DNA of 64,000 nucleotides from Kribbella flavida DSM 17836 (GCF_000024345.1 NC_013729.1:5704001-5768000), one strand, 5' to 3'; positions 17,516-26,837 are shown, numbered from the stretch's first letter. Numbers and translations are program-made. Notes: generated by a model from the letters alone, not told the origin.

Positions 17516-17545
17516 GAAGGCCCGGACCGTATGGTCCGGGCCTTC
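17516..17545 (-). terminator. Terminator of tRNA-fMet
   Basis: 13-base-pair perfect stem (17516-17528 with 17533-17545), 4-base loop, two bases downstream of the tRNA 3' CCA on the minus strand. Confidence 0.8.
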
Positions 17546-17547
17546 TG

Positions 17548-17624
17548 TGGTAGCGGGGGCAGGATTTGAACCTGCGACCTCTGGGTTATGAGCCCAGCGA
17601 GCTACCGAGCTGCTCCACCCCGCG
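17548..17624 (-). tRNA. Initiator tRNA-fMet (anticodon CAT)
   Basis: 77 bases including an encoded CCA. On the minus strand the acceptor CGCGGGG pairs with CCCCGCT leaving a C1-U72 mismatch, the hallmark that marks initiator tRNAs; the anticodon stem ends in three G-C pairs (CTGGGCTCATAACCCAG) and the T-arm is GCAGGTTCAAATCCTGC. Both features distinguish it from elongator tRNA-Met. Followed directly by a hairpin terminator. Confidence 0.97.
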
Positions 17625-17728
17625 CCGTTGTGTCTTTAGTTTAGGGGATGGGTGGGAGAAGAACCAAATCGGGGGCCGGAGGGAAAAACGGGTGTGGGGT
17701 GCGGGGTGGTCGGCGTAGCGTGCGGGGC

Positions 17729-18688
17729 ATGGGTGGGATGGTGGTTCGGGGGTTCGCGGAGGCGGATCTGGGTGCGGCGGCTCGGTTGCTGGCGGGGCGT
17801 CACCGCGAGCATCGGAGGAGGTACCCGCTGTTGCGCGGGGACTTCGAGGATGTGGAGATCGCGCTGGCCGAGGTGACCGGGGTGTGGGAGAGCGAAGGCG
17901 CCTCCGGGGCGGTCGCTGTCGACGGGGGCGAGCTCAGGGGGTATTTGCTGGGGGCACCGAAGGGCGCGGTGTGGGGGCCGAACGTCTGGGTGGAGTCGGC
18001 TGGGGTCGCTGCGCTCGAGGCTGAGACAGTGCGGGACCTGTACGCCGCGGCCGCCGCACGCTGGGTGGATGAGGGGCGGACGGCGCACTACGTGCTCGTG
18101 CCGAACGACGCGGCGCTGGTGGACGCGTGGTTCCGGTTGGGGTTCGGGGCTCAGCATGCGCACGGCATCCGGGACCTGCCGGAGCCGGCCAAGCCCCGCA
18201 CGGAACTGGTGATCCGGCGAGCCGAGCGGAAGGACATTCCGGTGCTGGCGGAGCTGGATCTGGCGCTGCCGCAGCACCAAGGGTTGTCGCCGGTGTTCTC
18301 GGCCGGGGTGGTGCCGACGGTGCAGGAGGCGGTGGCGGACTGGCAGCAGTCGATCGACGACCCCGAGTTCGCCACCTTTGTTGCTGAGGACAACGGTCAG
18401 GTGATCGGTTCGGCGATCGGGTGCTCGCTGGAGAAGTCGAGCACCCACCAAGGGCTGGCGCGCCCGGACAACGCCGGGTTCCTCGGGTTCGCGGCGGTGC
18501 TGCCGGCGGCGCGCGGGCGGGGAGCCGGGCGAGCGCTCGGTGAGACCGTGCTGCAGTGGTGCCGGGAGGCCGGCTACGACTCGGTGGTGACGGACTGGCG
18601 GGTGACGAACCTGCTGTCCTCCCGCACCTGGCCGCGACTCGGGTTCGAGCAGTCGTTCCTGCGGATGCACCGCCTGATCGGCTACTAG
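17729..18688 (+). CDS. Tandem-GNAT N-acetyltransferase
   Basis: 319-aa protein with two GNAT-fold halves. The N-terminal half (about 1-150) has degenerate motifs such as FEDVEIALAEVTGVWE and LVDAWFRLGFGAQH; the C-terminal half (about 160-315) carries the acetyl-CoA binding signature AAVLPAARGRGAGRALGETV and the typical ending SSRTWPRLGFEQSFLRMHR. The substrate is unknown. The ATG at 17729 is taken because the upstream sequence lacks coding bias; a second ATG follows nine bases later. No operon partner. Confidence 0.85.
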   Translation: MGGMVVRGFAEADLGAAARLLAGRHREHRRRYPLLRGDFEDVEIALAEVTGVWESEGASGAVAVDGGELRGYLLGAPKGAVWGPNVWVESAGVAALEAETVRDLYAAAAARWVDEGRTAHYVLVPNDAALVDAWFRLGFGAQHAHGIRDLPEPAKPRTELVIRRAERKDIPVLAELDLALPQHQGLSPVFSAGVVPTVQEAVADWQQSIDDPEFATFVAEDNGQVIGSAIGCSLEKSSTHQGLARPDNAGFLGFAAVLPAARGRGAGRALGETVLQWCREAGYDSVVTDWRVTNLLSSRTWPRLGFEQSFLRMHRLIGY

Positions 18689-18709
18689 CCGGCCCCCTGG
18701 CCTACCGCA

Positions 18710-19243
18710 TCAAGCCGGGGCCGGGTGGAACCCCTCGGCCGTGGCCAGCAGTGCTTCCTGCGGGAAGCGGGTGCGGTCGATGGTCAACTCGGCGGCGAGC
18801 CCTGGGGAGACGAAGTAGAAGGCCTGCCCGTCCACGGTGTAGCCGCCGTAGGACCCGAGCTGCGCGGGAGTGAGCTGCCAGGCCGCGGGGTCCTTCTCGT
18901 GGTACTCGGTGAGGAACTCGCGCAGGGTCTCCAGGTCGGCGACACGGTCGCCGCGGATGGTCTTGAGAGTGAGGTCGACCTTGGTGGCGCCGTCGGGGTC
19001 GGGCCCGGTCTCCCAGACCCGGCTGTGAAAGGTCACCTCCTCCCACTCGTACTCGAAGTCGCTCGGGGTGCCGAGGCCGTCGGGCAGGTGGTCGATGACG
19101 AAGCCGTCCAAGGTGCAGACCTCTCGCTGGGTGGTGGTCGACGGGATTTCACGGGCCTGCGCCGCGGGCACGGAGGCGGGCAGCAGACCGGCCAGCAGGG
19201 CGATGAAGCCGCTCGCCACGAGACGGGTACGGGCTGTGAACAT
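18710..19243 (-). CDS. Secreted hypothetical protein (177 aa)
   Basis: Starts at an ATG with AGGAGG six bases upstream and has a clear signal peptide (basic FTARTRL, hydrophobic VASGFIALLAGLLPASV, cleavage after AQA near residue 30). The mature part contains one Cys and a mixed alpha/beta sequence with YEWEEVTFHSRVWETGPD and TLREFLTEYHEKDP. No family recognised. Converges on the GNAT gene with a 21-base gap. Confidence 0.75.
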   Translation of the reverse strand: MFTARTRLVASGFIALLAGLLPASVPAAQAREIPSTTTQREVCTLDGFVIDHLPDGLGTPSDFEYEWEEVTFHSRVWETGPDPDGATKVDLTLKTIRGDRVADLETLREFLTEYHEKDPAAWQLTPAQLGSYGGYTVDGQAFYFVSPGLAAELTIDRTRFPQEALLATAEGFHPAPA

Positions 19244-19351
19244 GCTGCCTCCTGAAGGCTCGGCGACCACCGGTGGGTGATCTCTTGCCTAGAAGGTGCC
19301 GTGATCGTGGCCGATCTCCGGCCGCGATCGCCAAGCCTGTGGACAACGCGA

Positions 19352-19390
19352 AGGCGGCGGCTTCCCCGTGGAGCGGGGAGGCCGCCGCCT
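19352..19390 (-). terminator. Terminator after the UPF0182 gene
   Basis: Stem AGGCGGCGGC / GCCGCCGCCT extended by a further TTCCCC / GGGGAG helix, 7-base loop; ten bases downstream of the UPF0182 stop on the minus strand. Confidence 0.75.
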
Positions 19391-19399
19391 GGCGTGAAC

Positions 19400-22372
19400 T
19401 CAGCCGGTGGGTGAGCTCGGCGGATTCGTCGGTGTGGGCGGAGTACCGGTCGGGGTCGGCGTCGGTGTCGGGTTGTTCGGCACCTGGGCACCGGCCGCGA
19501 TCGCCCGGGCCACCGCGGCCTGCGCCTTCTTGATGTTGGCCTGGTACCCGTTCAGGTCGCCGCGCCGCAGGGCCGCGTCGGCGTCGGCGAACGCCTTGTC
19601 GGCGTCCGCGAGCGCCTGCTTGATCGTCTGGTTCGCCGGCGGCGGAGTCGGCTCGTTCGGGTTGGGATCCGGGTCCGGGTCGTTGCCGACCGAAGTGTTG
19701 AACACCTTGGTCAGCGCCTCCGACAGCGTCGACCCGAAAGCCACCCGCTCACCGAACGACACCAGCACGTACCGCAGCACCGGGTAGCTACCCGGACCGC
19801 TGGTCCGCACGGAGTACACCGGCTGGACGTAGAGCAGACCGCCACCCAGTGGCAAAGTCAGCAGGTTCCCGTACTGCGCGCGGGCGCCACTGGTCGGCTG
19901 GTTGATCGGCAGCAGGGCCGACCGGATCCCCTCGTCGGTCTGGAACTTGTTGTAGACCTGTCCAGGACCAGGGATCTGCACGTTGCCCGGCAAGCGAAGG
20001 ATCCTGAACTTGCCGTAGTCCGGCGACGACGCCTCCGCGTCGACGGCCATGAACGCGGTCAGGTTCTCCCGCTCGGCGTTCGGCACGTACACCGAGGTGA
20101 GGGAGAACTTCGGCGTCTCCTGGCCCGGCATCCGCAGCGACAGGTAGAACGGCGGCTGGTTCTGCACCGGCGAGTCGGCCGTGCCGGTACCGGTCGGGTC
20201 GGCCGGCACGCGCCACAGGTCACTGTTCTGGTACCAGGTGCCGGCGTCGCGGACGTGGTACTTGGCCAGCATGTCGCGCTGCACCTTGAAGATGTCCTCG
20301 GGGTAGCGCAGGTGCGACATCAGCGCCGGCGAGATGTCGGCACGCGGCTTCACCGTGCCGGGGAACGCCTTCATCCAGGTCTTCAGCAGCGGGTCGTTCT
20401 CGTCCCAGGCGTACAGCTCGACCGAGCCGTCGTAGGCGTTCACGACCGCCTTCACCGAGTTGCGGATGTAGTTGATCTCCTCGCTCGGCTGGGTCGCGAT
20501 CGCGCCCCGCCCGGTGGTGGTGTCCCGGGTGCTGTCGTCCAGCGCCACCTTCTGCGAGTACGGGTAGTTCGCCGAGGTGGTGTAGCCGTCGACGATCCAG
20601 ACCACCTGGCCGTCGACGACGGCCGGGTACGGGTCGCCGTCCGGGGTCAGCCACGGCGCGGCCTTCTCGACCCGCTCGCGCGGGTTGCGGTCGTAGAGGA
20701 TCTTCGACGCCTCGTTCACCCGGCCGGACAGCAGGATGTTCGCGTCCCGGAACTTGGTGGCGTAGAGCAGCCGGTTGCCGAACGAGCCGATCTCGACGCC
20801 ACCCTTGCCCTCGTAGGTGTTCAGCGTCGGGTCGCCGCCGTTCTTGCCCTCGGGCGTGTCCAGCTCGACCGGCGGCGCCCCTTCGGGCGCACCGACGATG
20901 GAGTAGTCCGGCGACTGCTCACCGAAGTAGATCCGGGGCTCGTACTTGCCGAGATCACCGGTCGGCGGCAGGTCCTTGGAGGAGAACACCGGCGTACCGT
21001 CGGGAGAGCGCTGGTTGCCGTTCGCGGCGACCACGCCGTAGCCGTGGGTGTAGACCGTGTGGTCGTTGTTCCAGTTGCGCTGGCCCGGGGGCAGCCGGTC
21101 GACCTGCACCTCGCGGACCGCGATCACGGTGTCGCGGACCTCGTTGCCGATCTTGTACCGGTCGACGTCCAGGTCACTGGGGAACGAGTAGAAACCACGG
21201 ACCTGCTGCAGCTGCTCGAACGTCGGACCGACCACGCTCGGGTCGATCAGCCGGATGCCGGGCAGCACGCCGGCGTCGGCCTCCAGCTCCGACGGCGTGG
21301 CCGTGGTGGTCTTGGCCGCGTAGTTCACGACCTCGGTCTTCTCCAGGCCGTACGCCTGGCGGGTGGCCTCGATGTTCTTGGTGATGTACGCCGCCTCGCG
21401 GATCGGCTCGCTCGGGCGGACCCGCAGCTGCTGCAGCGCGGCCGGCCAGAGGGCGCCGAGCAGCACCGCGGACAGCACCAGCACGACGGTGCCGACGCCC
21501 GGCAGCAACCACGTCTTGCGGACCACGTTGGCGAAGAACAGTCCCGCACAGAGCAGTGCGATGACGGCCAGGATCTCCTTGCTGGGCAGGACCGCGTTGT
21601 CACCGGTGTAGGAGATGCCGGTGAACAGGCGGCTGTCCGAGGTGGTCAGGCCGTACCGGTCGAGCCAGTAGCTGAAGGCCTTCAGCAGCACCAGCAGACC
21701 GAGCAGCACGGAGAACTGCACCTGCGCGGCGCCGGAGGCCTTCTGCCCCTTCGCCGACGGGCGGAACCCGCCGTACAGGTAGTGGGTGATGATCGCGGCG
21801 ACCAGCGAGAGCAGGACGATCGAGTAACCGAAGCCGAGCAGGACGCGCAGCCACGGGTAGTCGAAGACGAAGAACGCGATGTCCATGTTGAAGTGCTGGT
21901 CGTTCACGCCGAACGGGGTCCGGTTGCGCCAGGCGAGAAAGACCTTCCACTCCCCCGACGCCGCGGAGCCGCCGAAGATCAGCATCAGCGCGCCGAGCAC
22001 GGCGACCGCGAGCTTGCCGCGCTGCTGCAGCAGTTCGCCGTACCGCTCGAAGCCGGGGCTCGGCGACGGCGCGAGTGCCACCCGCGGCCGGGTCCGGTAG
22101 GCGATGACCACGTTCGTCACCACGGCCGCGGCCATCAGCAGACCCACCACGACGAACAGCAGCACCCGGGTGCCGAGCACGGTGCTGAACACCGAGCTCA
22201 GGTCGACCGATCGGTACCAGAGTCGCTGCGTCCACACGTCGGTGAAGACGCTGAACAAGATGAGCAGCACGATCAGGGTGGCGATCGTGGGCAGCAACGC
22301 GCGGGGGCGTTGGCCGGGGGTACGCCGCGACCGCCGCGGCTCCTCCGGCAGGTCGTAGACGCCGTCGCTCAT
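19400..22372 (-). CDS. UPF0182 family integral membrane protein
   Basis: 990-aa member of the large actinobacterial/cyanobacterial UPF0182 (COG1615) family. About seven membrane helices lie in the first 320 residues, followed by a large extracytoplasmic domain with conserved stretches such as NIEATRQAYGLEKTEVVNY, VYTHGYGVVAANGN and PYSQKVALDDSTRDTTTGRG (in parts), and a long Pro/Thr-rich C-terminal tail (TPTPTPTGTPPTPT). The function is unknown. It overlaps the next upstream gene by four bases and is syntenic with Rv3193c of M. tuberculosis, whose neighbour is the same PDZ protease family. Confidence 0.95.
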   Translation of the reverse strand: MSDGVYDLPEEPRRSRRTPGQRPRALLPTIATLIVLLILFSVFTDVWTQRLWYRSVDLSSVFSTVLGTRVLLFVVVGLLMAAAVVTNVVIAYRTRPRVALAPSPSPGFERYGELLQQRGKLAVAVLGALMLIFGGSAASGEWKVFLAWRNRTPFGVNDQHFNMDIAFFVFDYPWLRVLLGFGYSIVLLSLVAAIITHYLYGGFRPSAKGQKASGAAQVQFSVLLGLLVLLKAFSYWLDRYGLTTSDSRLFTGISYTGDNAVLPSKEILAVIALLCAGLFFANVVRKTWLLPGVGTVVLVLSAVLLGALWPAALQQLRVRPSEPIREAAYITKNIEATRQAYGLEKTEVVNYAAKTTTATPSELEADAGVLPGIRLIDPSVVGPTFEQLQQVRGFYSFPSDLDVDRYKIGNEVRDTVIAVREVQVDRLPPGQRNWNNDHTVYTHGYGVVAANGNQRSPDGTPVFSSKDLPPTGDLGKYEPRIYFGEQSPDYSIVGAPEGAPPVELDTPEGKNGGDPTLNTYEGKGGVEIGSFGNRLLYATKFRDANILLSGRVNEASKILYDRNPRERVEKAAPWLTPDGDPYPAVVDGQVVWIVDGYTTSANYPYSQKVALDDSTRDTTTGRGAIATQPSEEINYIRNSVKAVVNAYDGSVELYAWDENDPLLKTWMKAFPGTVKPRADISPALMSHLRYPEDIFKVQRDMLAKYHVRDAGTWYQNSDLWRVPADPTGTGTADSPVQNQPPFYLSLRMPGQETPKFSLTSVYVPNAERENLTAFMAVDAEASSPDYGKFRILRLPGNVQIPGPGQVYNKFQTDEGIRSALLPINQPTSGARAQYGNLLTLPLGGGLLYVQPVYSVRTSGPGSYPVLRYVLVSFGERVAFGSTLSEALTKVFNTSVGNDPDPDPNPNEPTPPPANQTIKQALADADKAFADADAALRRGDLNGYQANIKKAQAAVARAIAAGAQVPNNPTPTPTPTGTPPTPTNPPSSPTG

Positions 22373-23032
22373 GCTCGGTTCTCCTCGTCCGTACTCTGAC
22401 GCGAGCCCCGGGCGTGGTCGGCCGAGGCGCCGTCGACCGGACTGGCTTCAGCCCGGTCACCCCCGGCCGGCGCGGTGCCGGCCGAAGGCTCGAATGTCAA
22501 TGACAGTACTTCGCACAGCGTGGGGACCAAGTCCGTACCCGTGAGCACCGCGGCGTCCTCGTCGTGGGACCGCAGCCGGACCGCACCGAACCGGTCGCCG
22601 TCACGCAGCACCGCGGCGACCATCCGGACCTCGTGCCGGCGCGGGTCGCTGGCCGCCATCCGGGCCAGCTCGGCGTCGGACTCGGCACTCGACAGCCCGG
22701 CCTCGGCCGCGGCCGGCAGCACGACGCGCTCGACCGCGAGGGCGCAGCCGGAGACTCCGTCCGGCCACTCGATCTGGGGCCAGCACGCCGGCCAGGTCGC
22801 TGTCGTCGGTCCCGCCGGGCAGCTCGCCCTGGGCGACCGGGGTGAGCGGCTGGGACGCGTCGTCGGCGCCGAGCTCGGCCGCAAGCTTCGGCTCGGCGGC
22901 CAGCAGCTCCTCGGTCGGGACCAGCGCGAACAGCTGGGCGGGCTGGTCCCAGCCACCGCTGCTGACGTGCTTCTCGATCTCCACCACCGCCCGGCTCAGG
23001 GCGTCGGCGGGCAGGTTGTCTATCGCGTGCAT
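22369..23032 (-). pseudogene. PPA1309 family protein, frameshifted
   Basis: The protein starts in one frame (MHAIDNLPADALSRAVVEIE, then GGWDQPAQLFALVPTEELL) and continues in another (QIEWPDGVSGCALAVERVVL, then EVRMVAAVLRDGDRFGAVRL) up to a stop that overlaps the UPF0182 start by four bases. The two parts fit end to end as one PPA1309-type protein of about 220 aa if one base is removed at the four-C run (minus strand, 22776-22779 forward G run). Either a sequencing error in a homopolymer or a real inactivating frameshift. The family is a conserved actinobacterial protein of unknown role, regularly found between UPF0182 and the PDZ protease as here. Confidence 0.82.
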
Positions 23033-24057
23033 GACGGGACGTCTCCAGTTCCGGTGCCGAGCGCCTTCAGGGCGCCGATCGCGTCGTCCAAGGTGCTCAT
23101 CTTCACCAGCTGGATGCCGTCCACGCCGGCGTGCAGCGCGGCCTCGCAGTTCGGCGCCGGGACCAGGAAGACGGTCGCACCCGCCTCCTTCGCGCCGGCG
23201 ATCTTCTGCTGGATGCCGCCGATCGCGCCGACCTGGCCGAGCGCGTCGATCGTGCCGGTGCCGGCGACGTGCTTGCCGGCCAGCAGCGGGCCCGGGGTCA
23301 GCTTGTCGTAGATGGCCAGCGCGAACGCCGTACCGGCGCTCGGGCCGCCGATGTCCTGGCCGAGGTTGACGCTCACCTTGACCGGCGAGTCGACGCCGAT
23401 CGTGATGCCGACCATCGGCCGTTTCGGGTCGCCCGGGGCGGCCGCGGCCTTGACCACGACGGTCCGCTCGGCGCCGCCGCGGCGGATCAGGAAGTCGACG
23501 TCGTCGCCGACCTTGTTCTTGCGGACGAGCTCGCCGACCTGCGGCACCTGGGTGGCGGCGACGCCGTCGACCTCGAGCACCACGTCGCCCGGCTTCAGCT
23601 TGCCGTCGGCCGGGCTGCCCTTGGACACCGTCGACACCTTCGGGTGGAACGGCACCTTGGCCGCCTGCAGAGCGGCCGCGACGGCGCTGTCCTGGGAGCC
23701 GGTCATCTCGGCCTCGTTCTGCTGCTCCACCTCGTCCGCGGTCTGCTCGGGCGGGTAGATGATGTCGCGCGGAAAGAGGTCGTGGTGCGGGTCGAGCCAG
23801 TTGCGCATCGCCTGCGGCAGGGTCAGGTCACGGTCCGGGGAGGTCACCGAGACCGTGGTCAGGTCGAGCTGGCCGTCGGTCGGGAACGTCTCGTGCCCGG
23901 TGACCTCGACCACCGGTTTGCCGCCGCTGCTGCCCAGAGTGTCCTTCACCGGCCCCGGGCTGAACGAGACGAACGGCACCGGGAACACGGTGACCAGGCC
24001 GAGCGAGAAGACGAGCACGACGATCGAGGTGACCAGCGTGGCGGTACGACGTGTCAC
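23020..24057 (-). CDS. PDZ domain-containing Lon-like serine protease (YlbL family)
   Basis: 345-aa membrane-anchored protease. An N-terminal helix (VTSIVVLVFSLGLVTVFPV) anchors it facing outward; a PDZ domain covers about 135-205 (VSKGSPADGKLKPGDVVLEVDG in parts); the Lon-type S16 domain follows with the catalytic dyad Ser 240 (GQDIGGPSAGTAFAL) and Lys 285 (IQQKIAGAKEAGA). It overlaps the PPA1309 gene by 13 bases and its own start overlaps the upstream 79-aa gene by four bases. Syntenic with Rv3194c. Confidence 0.94.
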   Translation of the reverse strand: MTRRTATLVTSIVVLVFSLGLVTVFPVPFVSFSPGPVKDTLGSSGGKPVVEVTGHETFPTDGQLDLTTVSVTSPDRDLTLPQAMRNWLDPHHDLFPRDIIYPPEQTADEVEQQNEAEMTGSQDSAVAAALQAAKVPFHPKVSTVSKGSPADGKLKPGDVVLEVDGVAATQVPQVGELVRKNKVGDDVDFLIRRGGAERTVVVKAAAAPGDPKRPMVGITIGVDSPVKVSVNLGQDIGGPSAGTAFALAIYDKLTPGPLLAGKHVAGTGTIDALGQVGAIGGIQQKIAGAKEAGATVFLVPAPNCEAALHAGVDGIQLVKMSTLDDAIGALKALGTGTGDVPSCTR

Positions 24058-24293
24058 GAACCCTGCCCTGCACTCTTGAACTTGCCGGTGAGACCGCGCA
24101 AACCTGCGCGCGGCGCGGGGGTGGCCCGGGGGCCGGGAGCGGCGATGGCCTCGTTGAACCGGCGGAAGTCCTCCACCGAGGAGAAGGCGCCACCGGAGCG
24201 GCGCGGACCACGGGCGCGGCCACGCCAGGCCGCCCAGCCCATCGCCAGCACGGTCGCGGCCAGCGGGAACGCCAGCCAGGCCAGCACCTTCAT
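24054..24293 (-). CDS. Small membrane protein (79 aa)
   Basis: Starts at the ATG at 24293, which has GAAGGTGA upstream. One N-terminal membrane helix (LAWLAFPLAATVLAMGWAAW), a basic stretch RGRARGPRRSG and a cytoplasmic tail with VEDFRRFNEAIA. Overlaps the PDZ protease gene by four bases, so it is likely cotranslated. No family recognised, but similar short proteins recur at this position in actinobacteria (recollection, not checked). Confidence 0.65.
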   Translation of the reverse strand: MKVLAWLAFPLAATVLAMGWAAWRGRARGPRRSGGAFSSVEDFRRFNEAIAAPGPRATPAPRAGLRGLTGKFKSAGQGS

Positions 24294-24330
24294 CCGGTCA
24301 CCTTCGCAGTCATACGCCCCAGCGTACGGG

Positions 24331-24756
24331 TCAGCAGGCGCCGACCCACTCGCTCGCACCGTCGCTGAAGTGCTGGTGTTTCCAAATCGGGACCTCGGCC
24401 TTGAGGTCGTCGATCAGCCGGCGGCACGCGGCGAAGGCCGTCTCCCGGTGCGCGGCGGCGACCGCGACGATCACCGCGGCGTCGCCGATCGCCAGCGGAC
24501 CGGTCCGGTGCACCGCCGCCAGCGCGGTCACGGCCGGGTCCTCGCAGATCCGCTCCGCCACCTTGCGCAGGTGCGCGAGAGCGTCCGGGTGGGCCTCGTA
24601 GCTGAGCTCGTCGACGGGCCGGGCGTGGTCGTGGTTGCGCACGGTACCGACGAACAGCGCGGTCCCGCCGGCCGCCGGGTCGGCGACCGCGGCCAGCACC
24701 TCGTCGCTGGACAGCGTGCTGTCACGGATGTCCAGCAGCCTGATCGCCTCGGTCAT
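24331..24756 (-). CDS. moaE: Molybdopterin synthase catalytic subunit MoaE
   Basis: 141-aa large subunit of molybdopterin synthase, which inserts sulfur from MoaD thiocarboxylate into precursor Z. Seen: GGTALFVGTVRNHDHARPV, LSYEAHPDALAHLRKVAE, HRTGPLAIGDAAVIVAV and the catalytic lysine region EVPIWKHQHFSDGASEWVG. It ends 37 bases before the 79-aa gene, so it may lead the small operon toward the protease. No other molybdenum-cofactor gene lies nearby, although a molybdopterin enzyme is encoded at 36137-38398. Confidence 0.95.
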   Translation of the reverse strand: MTEAIRLLDIRDSTLSSDEVLAAVADPAAGGTALFVGTVRNHDHARPVDELSYEAHPDALAHLRKVAERICEDPAVTALAAVHRTGPLAIGDAAVIVAVAAAHRETAFAACRRLIDDLKAEVPIWKHQHFSDGASEWVGAC

Positions 24757-24903
24757 GACCTTCCTCGCCTCCCGCCGGACTGCCCACAGTATCCCTTGCG
24801 TCTGCCGTGGGGATCAGGCGAAACCGTTCGCCTGTGGAGGAACGGTAGCCGTCCACCGGTACGTTGGGGTTGTACGCCCCATCTGCACAGGAAGGCCACT
24901 CCG

Positions 24904-26244
24904 ATGAGCGACGAACCGGACAACCCGTTCAAGGGAACTCCGTTCGAGGCCATGTTCCAGCAGTTCTCCGGTGCGTCCGGCGCGGGCGGCGCCCCCGACC
25001 TGAACGCGATCTTCGCCCAGGTCCAGCAGCTGCTCAGCGGCTCGGCCGACGGCAAGCCGGTGAACTGGGACCTGGCCAAGGACATCGCCCGCAAGACCGT
25101 CGCCGCCCACGGCGACCGGTCCGTCACCCCCACCGACAACGACCGCGTGGCCGACGCGGTCCGGCTGGCCGAGCACTGGCTGGACCAGGCCACCACGCTG
25201 CCCGAGGCCTCCACCACGTCGGCGGCCTGGAGCCGCGCGGAGTGGGTGGAGAACACGCTGCCGGTCTGGCAGACCGTGGTCGACCCGGTCGCCGAGCACG
25301 TGGCCGGCGCGATGGGCAGCGCCCTGCCGGCCGAGGCGCAGCAGCTGGCCGGGCCGATGGCCGGCATGCTCCGCCAGCTCGGCGGCTCGATCTTCGGGGC
25401 GCAGGTCGGTCAGGCGCTCGGTGAGCTGGCCGGTGAAGTGGTCAGCTCCTCCGACATCGGTCTGCCGCTCGGGCCGGCCGGTCAGGCCGTGCTGCTGCCC
25501 GACAACGTCGCCAAGTTCGCCGAGGGCCTCGGTGTGACCGACGAGGACGTCCGCCTCTACCTGGCGCTGCGCGAGTCCGCGCACCAGCGGCTGTTCGCCG
25601 GAGCGCCGTGGCTGCGGCAGCACCTCTTCTCCCACGTCGCGGATTACGCCGCCGGGATTCAGGTGGACACCGGCAAGATCGAGTCCGCCATGGCCGACGT
25701 CGACATGGCGAACCCGGAGGCACTGCAGGCGGCGCTGGCCGGCGGTCTGTTCGAGCCGGAGGACTCCGAGCAGCAGAAGGCCGCGCTGGCCCGGCTGGAG
25801 ACCGCGCTCGCGCTGGTCGAGGGCTGGGTCGACGACGTGGTCCGCGAGGCGACCAAGGACCGGATGCCGGCCGCCGTCCAGCTGGCCGAGACCGTACGCC
25901 GCCGGCGCGCGGCGGGTGGTCCGGCCGAGCAGACCTTCGCCACCCTGGTCGGTCTGCAGCTGCGGCCGCGCCGGCTGCGCGACGCCGCGAACCTGTGGGC
26001 CGCCATCCGGGATGCCCGCGGCGCCGACGGCCGTGACGAGCTCTGGTCGCACCCGGACCTGCTGCCCAGCGCTGCCGATCTCGACGACCCGATCGGGTTC
26101 GCCCGGCACTCCGGCGAGCTGTCCGACCTGGACATCTCCGACTTCCTCACCGAGCAGTCCGACCGGCCGGACGCCACCGGCGGACCGGCTGACGGATCGG
26201 ACGACGAGACGTCGAAGGATGACGAGGGCAACAAGGACCGGTGA
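24904..26244 (+). CDS. Zinc-dependent metalloprotease (actinobacterial DUF2342/F420-annotated family)
   Basis: 446-aa protein beginning MSDEPDNPFKGTPFEAMF after AGGAAGG. A Gly-rich central stretch (GMLRQLGGSIFGAQVGQAL) precedes the ALRESAHQRLFAGAPWLRQH segment (about 221-240), where Glu and His would bind zinc in this family. The C-terminus is acidic and low-complexity (DGSDDETSKDDEGNKD). Its stop overlaps the NUDIX start by four bases. Syntenic with Rv3195. Proteolytic activity is inferred from family annotation. Confidence 0.88.
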   Translation: MSDEPDNPFKGTPFEAMFQQFSGASGAGGAPDLNAIFAQVQQLLSGSADGKPVNWDLAKDIARKTVAAHGDRSVTPTDNDRVADAVRLAEHWLDQATTLPEASTTSAAWSRAEWVENTLPVWQTVVDPVAEHVAGAMGSALPAEAQQLAGPMAGMLRQLGGSIFGAQVGQALGELAGEVVSSSDIGLPLGPAGQAVLLPDNVAKFAEGLGVTDEDVRLYLALRESAHQRLFAGAPWLRQHLFSHVADYAAGIQVDTGKIESAMADVDMANPEALQAALAGGLFEPEDSEQQKAALARLETALALVEGWVDDVVREATKDRMPAAVQLAETVRRRRAAGGPAEQTFATLVGLQLRPRRLRDAANLWAAIRDARGADGRDELWSHPDLLPSAADLDDPIGFARHSGELSDLDISDFLTEQSDRPDATGGPADGSDDETSKDDEGNKDR

Positions 26245-26783
26245 CGCTGCACGAGGACGCCACCGCCACCCTGACCCGCTGGACACCCCCTGACCCGGAG
26301 CAGGCGGGCCTCCGGGAGCTCTACCTGCGCCATCTGTCGGAGCATGACGACGGCATGTGGCGCAGTTGCCGGCCCGCGCACGTCACCGCTTCCGCCCTGG
26401 TCGTGGACCCGAGCGGGAGCAAGGTGCTGCTCACCTTGCACCGGACGGTCGGCGCCTGGCTGCAGCTCGGCGGACATTGCGAGGCCGGCGACACCACCCT
26501 GGCCGGTGCGGCCCTGCGGGAGGCGACCGAGGAGTCCGGGCTGACCGGCCTGACGATCGAGCCCGAGCCGCTGCAGCTGTCCCGTCATCTGCTCCGCGCC
26601 GGTGGCTGCCAGGGCGCCTACCACCTGGACGTGCAGTTCCAGGTGACGGCCACCGCGGGTACGCAGTACGTGGTGAGTGAGGAGTCGGACGACCTGGCCT
26701 GGTTCGCCACAGATGCGCTGCCCGCGGGCCTGGACCACTCGGTGACGGAGCTCGTCGGCAGGTCGTCCCGGCAGCTCGAGTGA
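26241..26783 (+). CDS. NUDIX hydrolase
   Basis: 180-aa NUDIX-domain protein starting at a GTG that overlaps the protease stop by four bases. The Nudix box runs from GGHCEAGDTTLAGA to LREATEESGL (about 78-101); the usual first Glu is Asp and the helix has one extra residue, a variant common in this actinobacterial group. Preceded by an N-terminal helix region (EQAGLRELYLRHLSEHDDGM). The nucleotide-diphosphate substrate is unknown. A 13-base-pair terminator follows 18 bases after the stop. Confidence 0.9.
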   Translation: MTLHEDATATLTRWTPPDPEQAGLRELYLRHLSEHDDGMWRSCRPAHVTASALVVDPSGSKVLLTLHRTVGAWLQLGGHCEAGDTTLAGAALREATEESGLTGLTIEPEPLQLSRHLLRAGGCQGAYHLDVQFQVTATAGTQYVVSEESDDLAWFATDALPAGLDHSVTELVGRSSRQLE

Positions 26784-26801
26784 GGCGTGTCCGGGTTCGG
26801 G

Positions 26802-26837
26802 GTGTGCGGGCCGGTCCCTGTGATCCGGCCCGCACAC
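26802..26837 (+). terminator. Terminator after the NUDIX gene
   Basis: Perfect 13-base-pair stem (26802-26814 with 26825-26837), 10-base loop. The remaining 180 bases up to 27017 show no gene. Confidence 0.8.

Noticed and set aside
23131..24903. Long + strand frame upstream of and continuous with the Zn metalloprotease
   Set aside because: It covers the antisense of the PDZ protease and MoaE genes; the true start is ATG 24904 with AGGAAGG.
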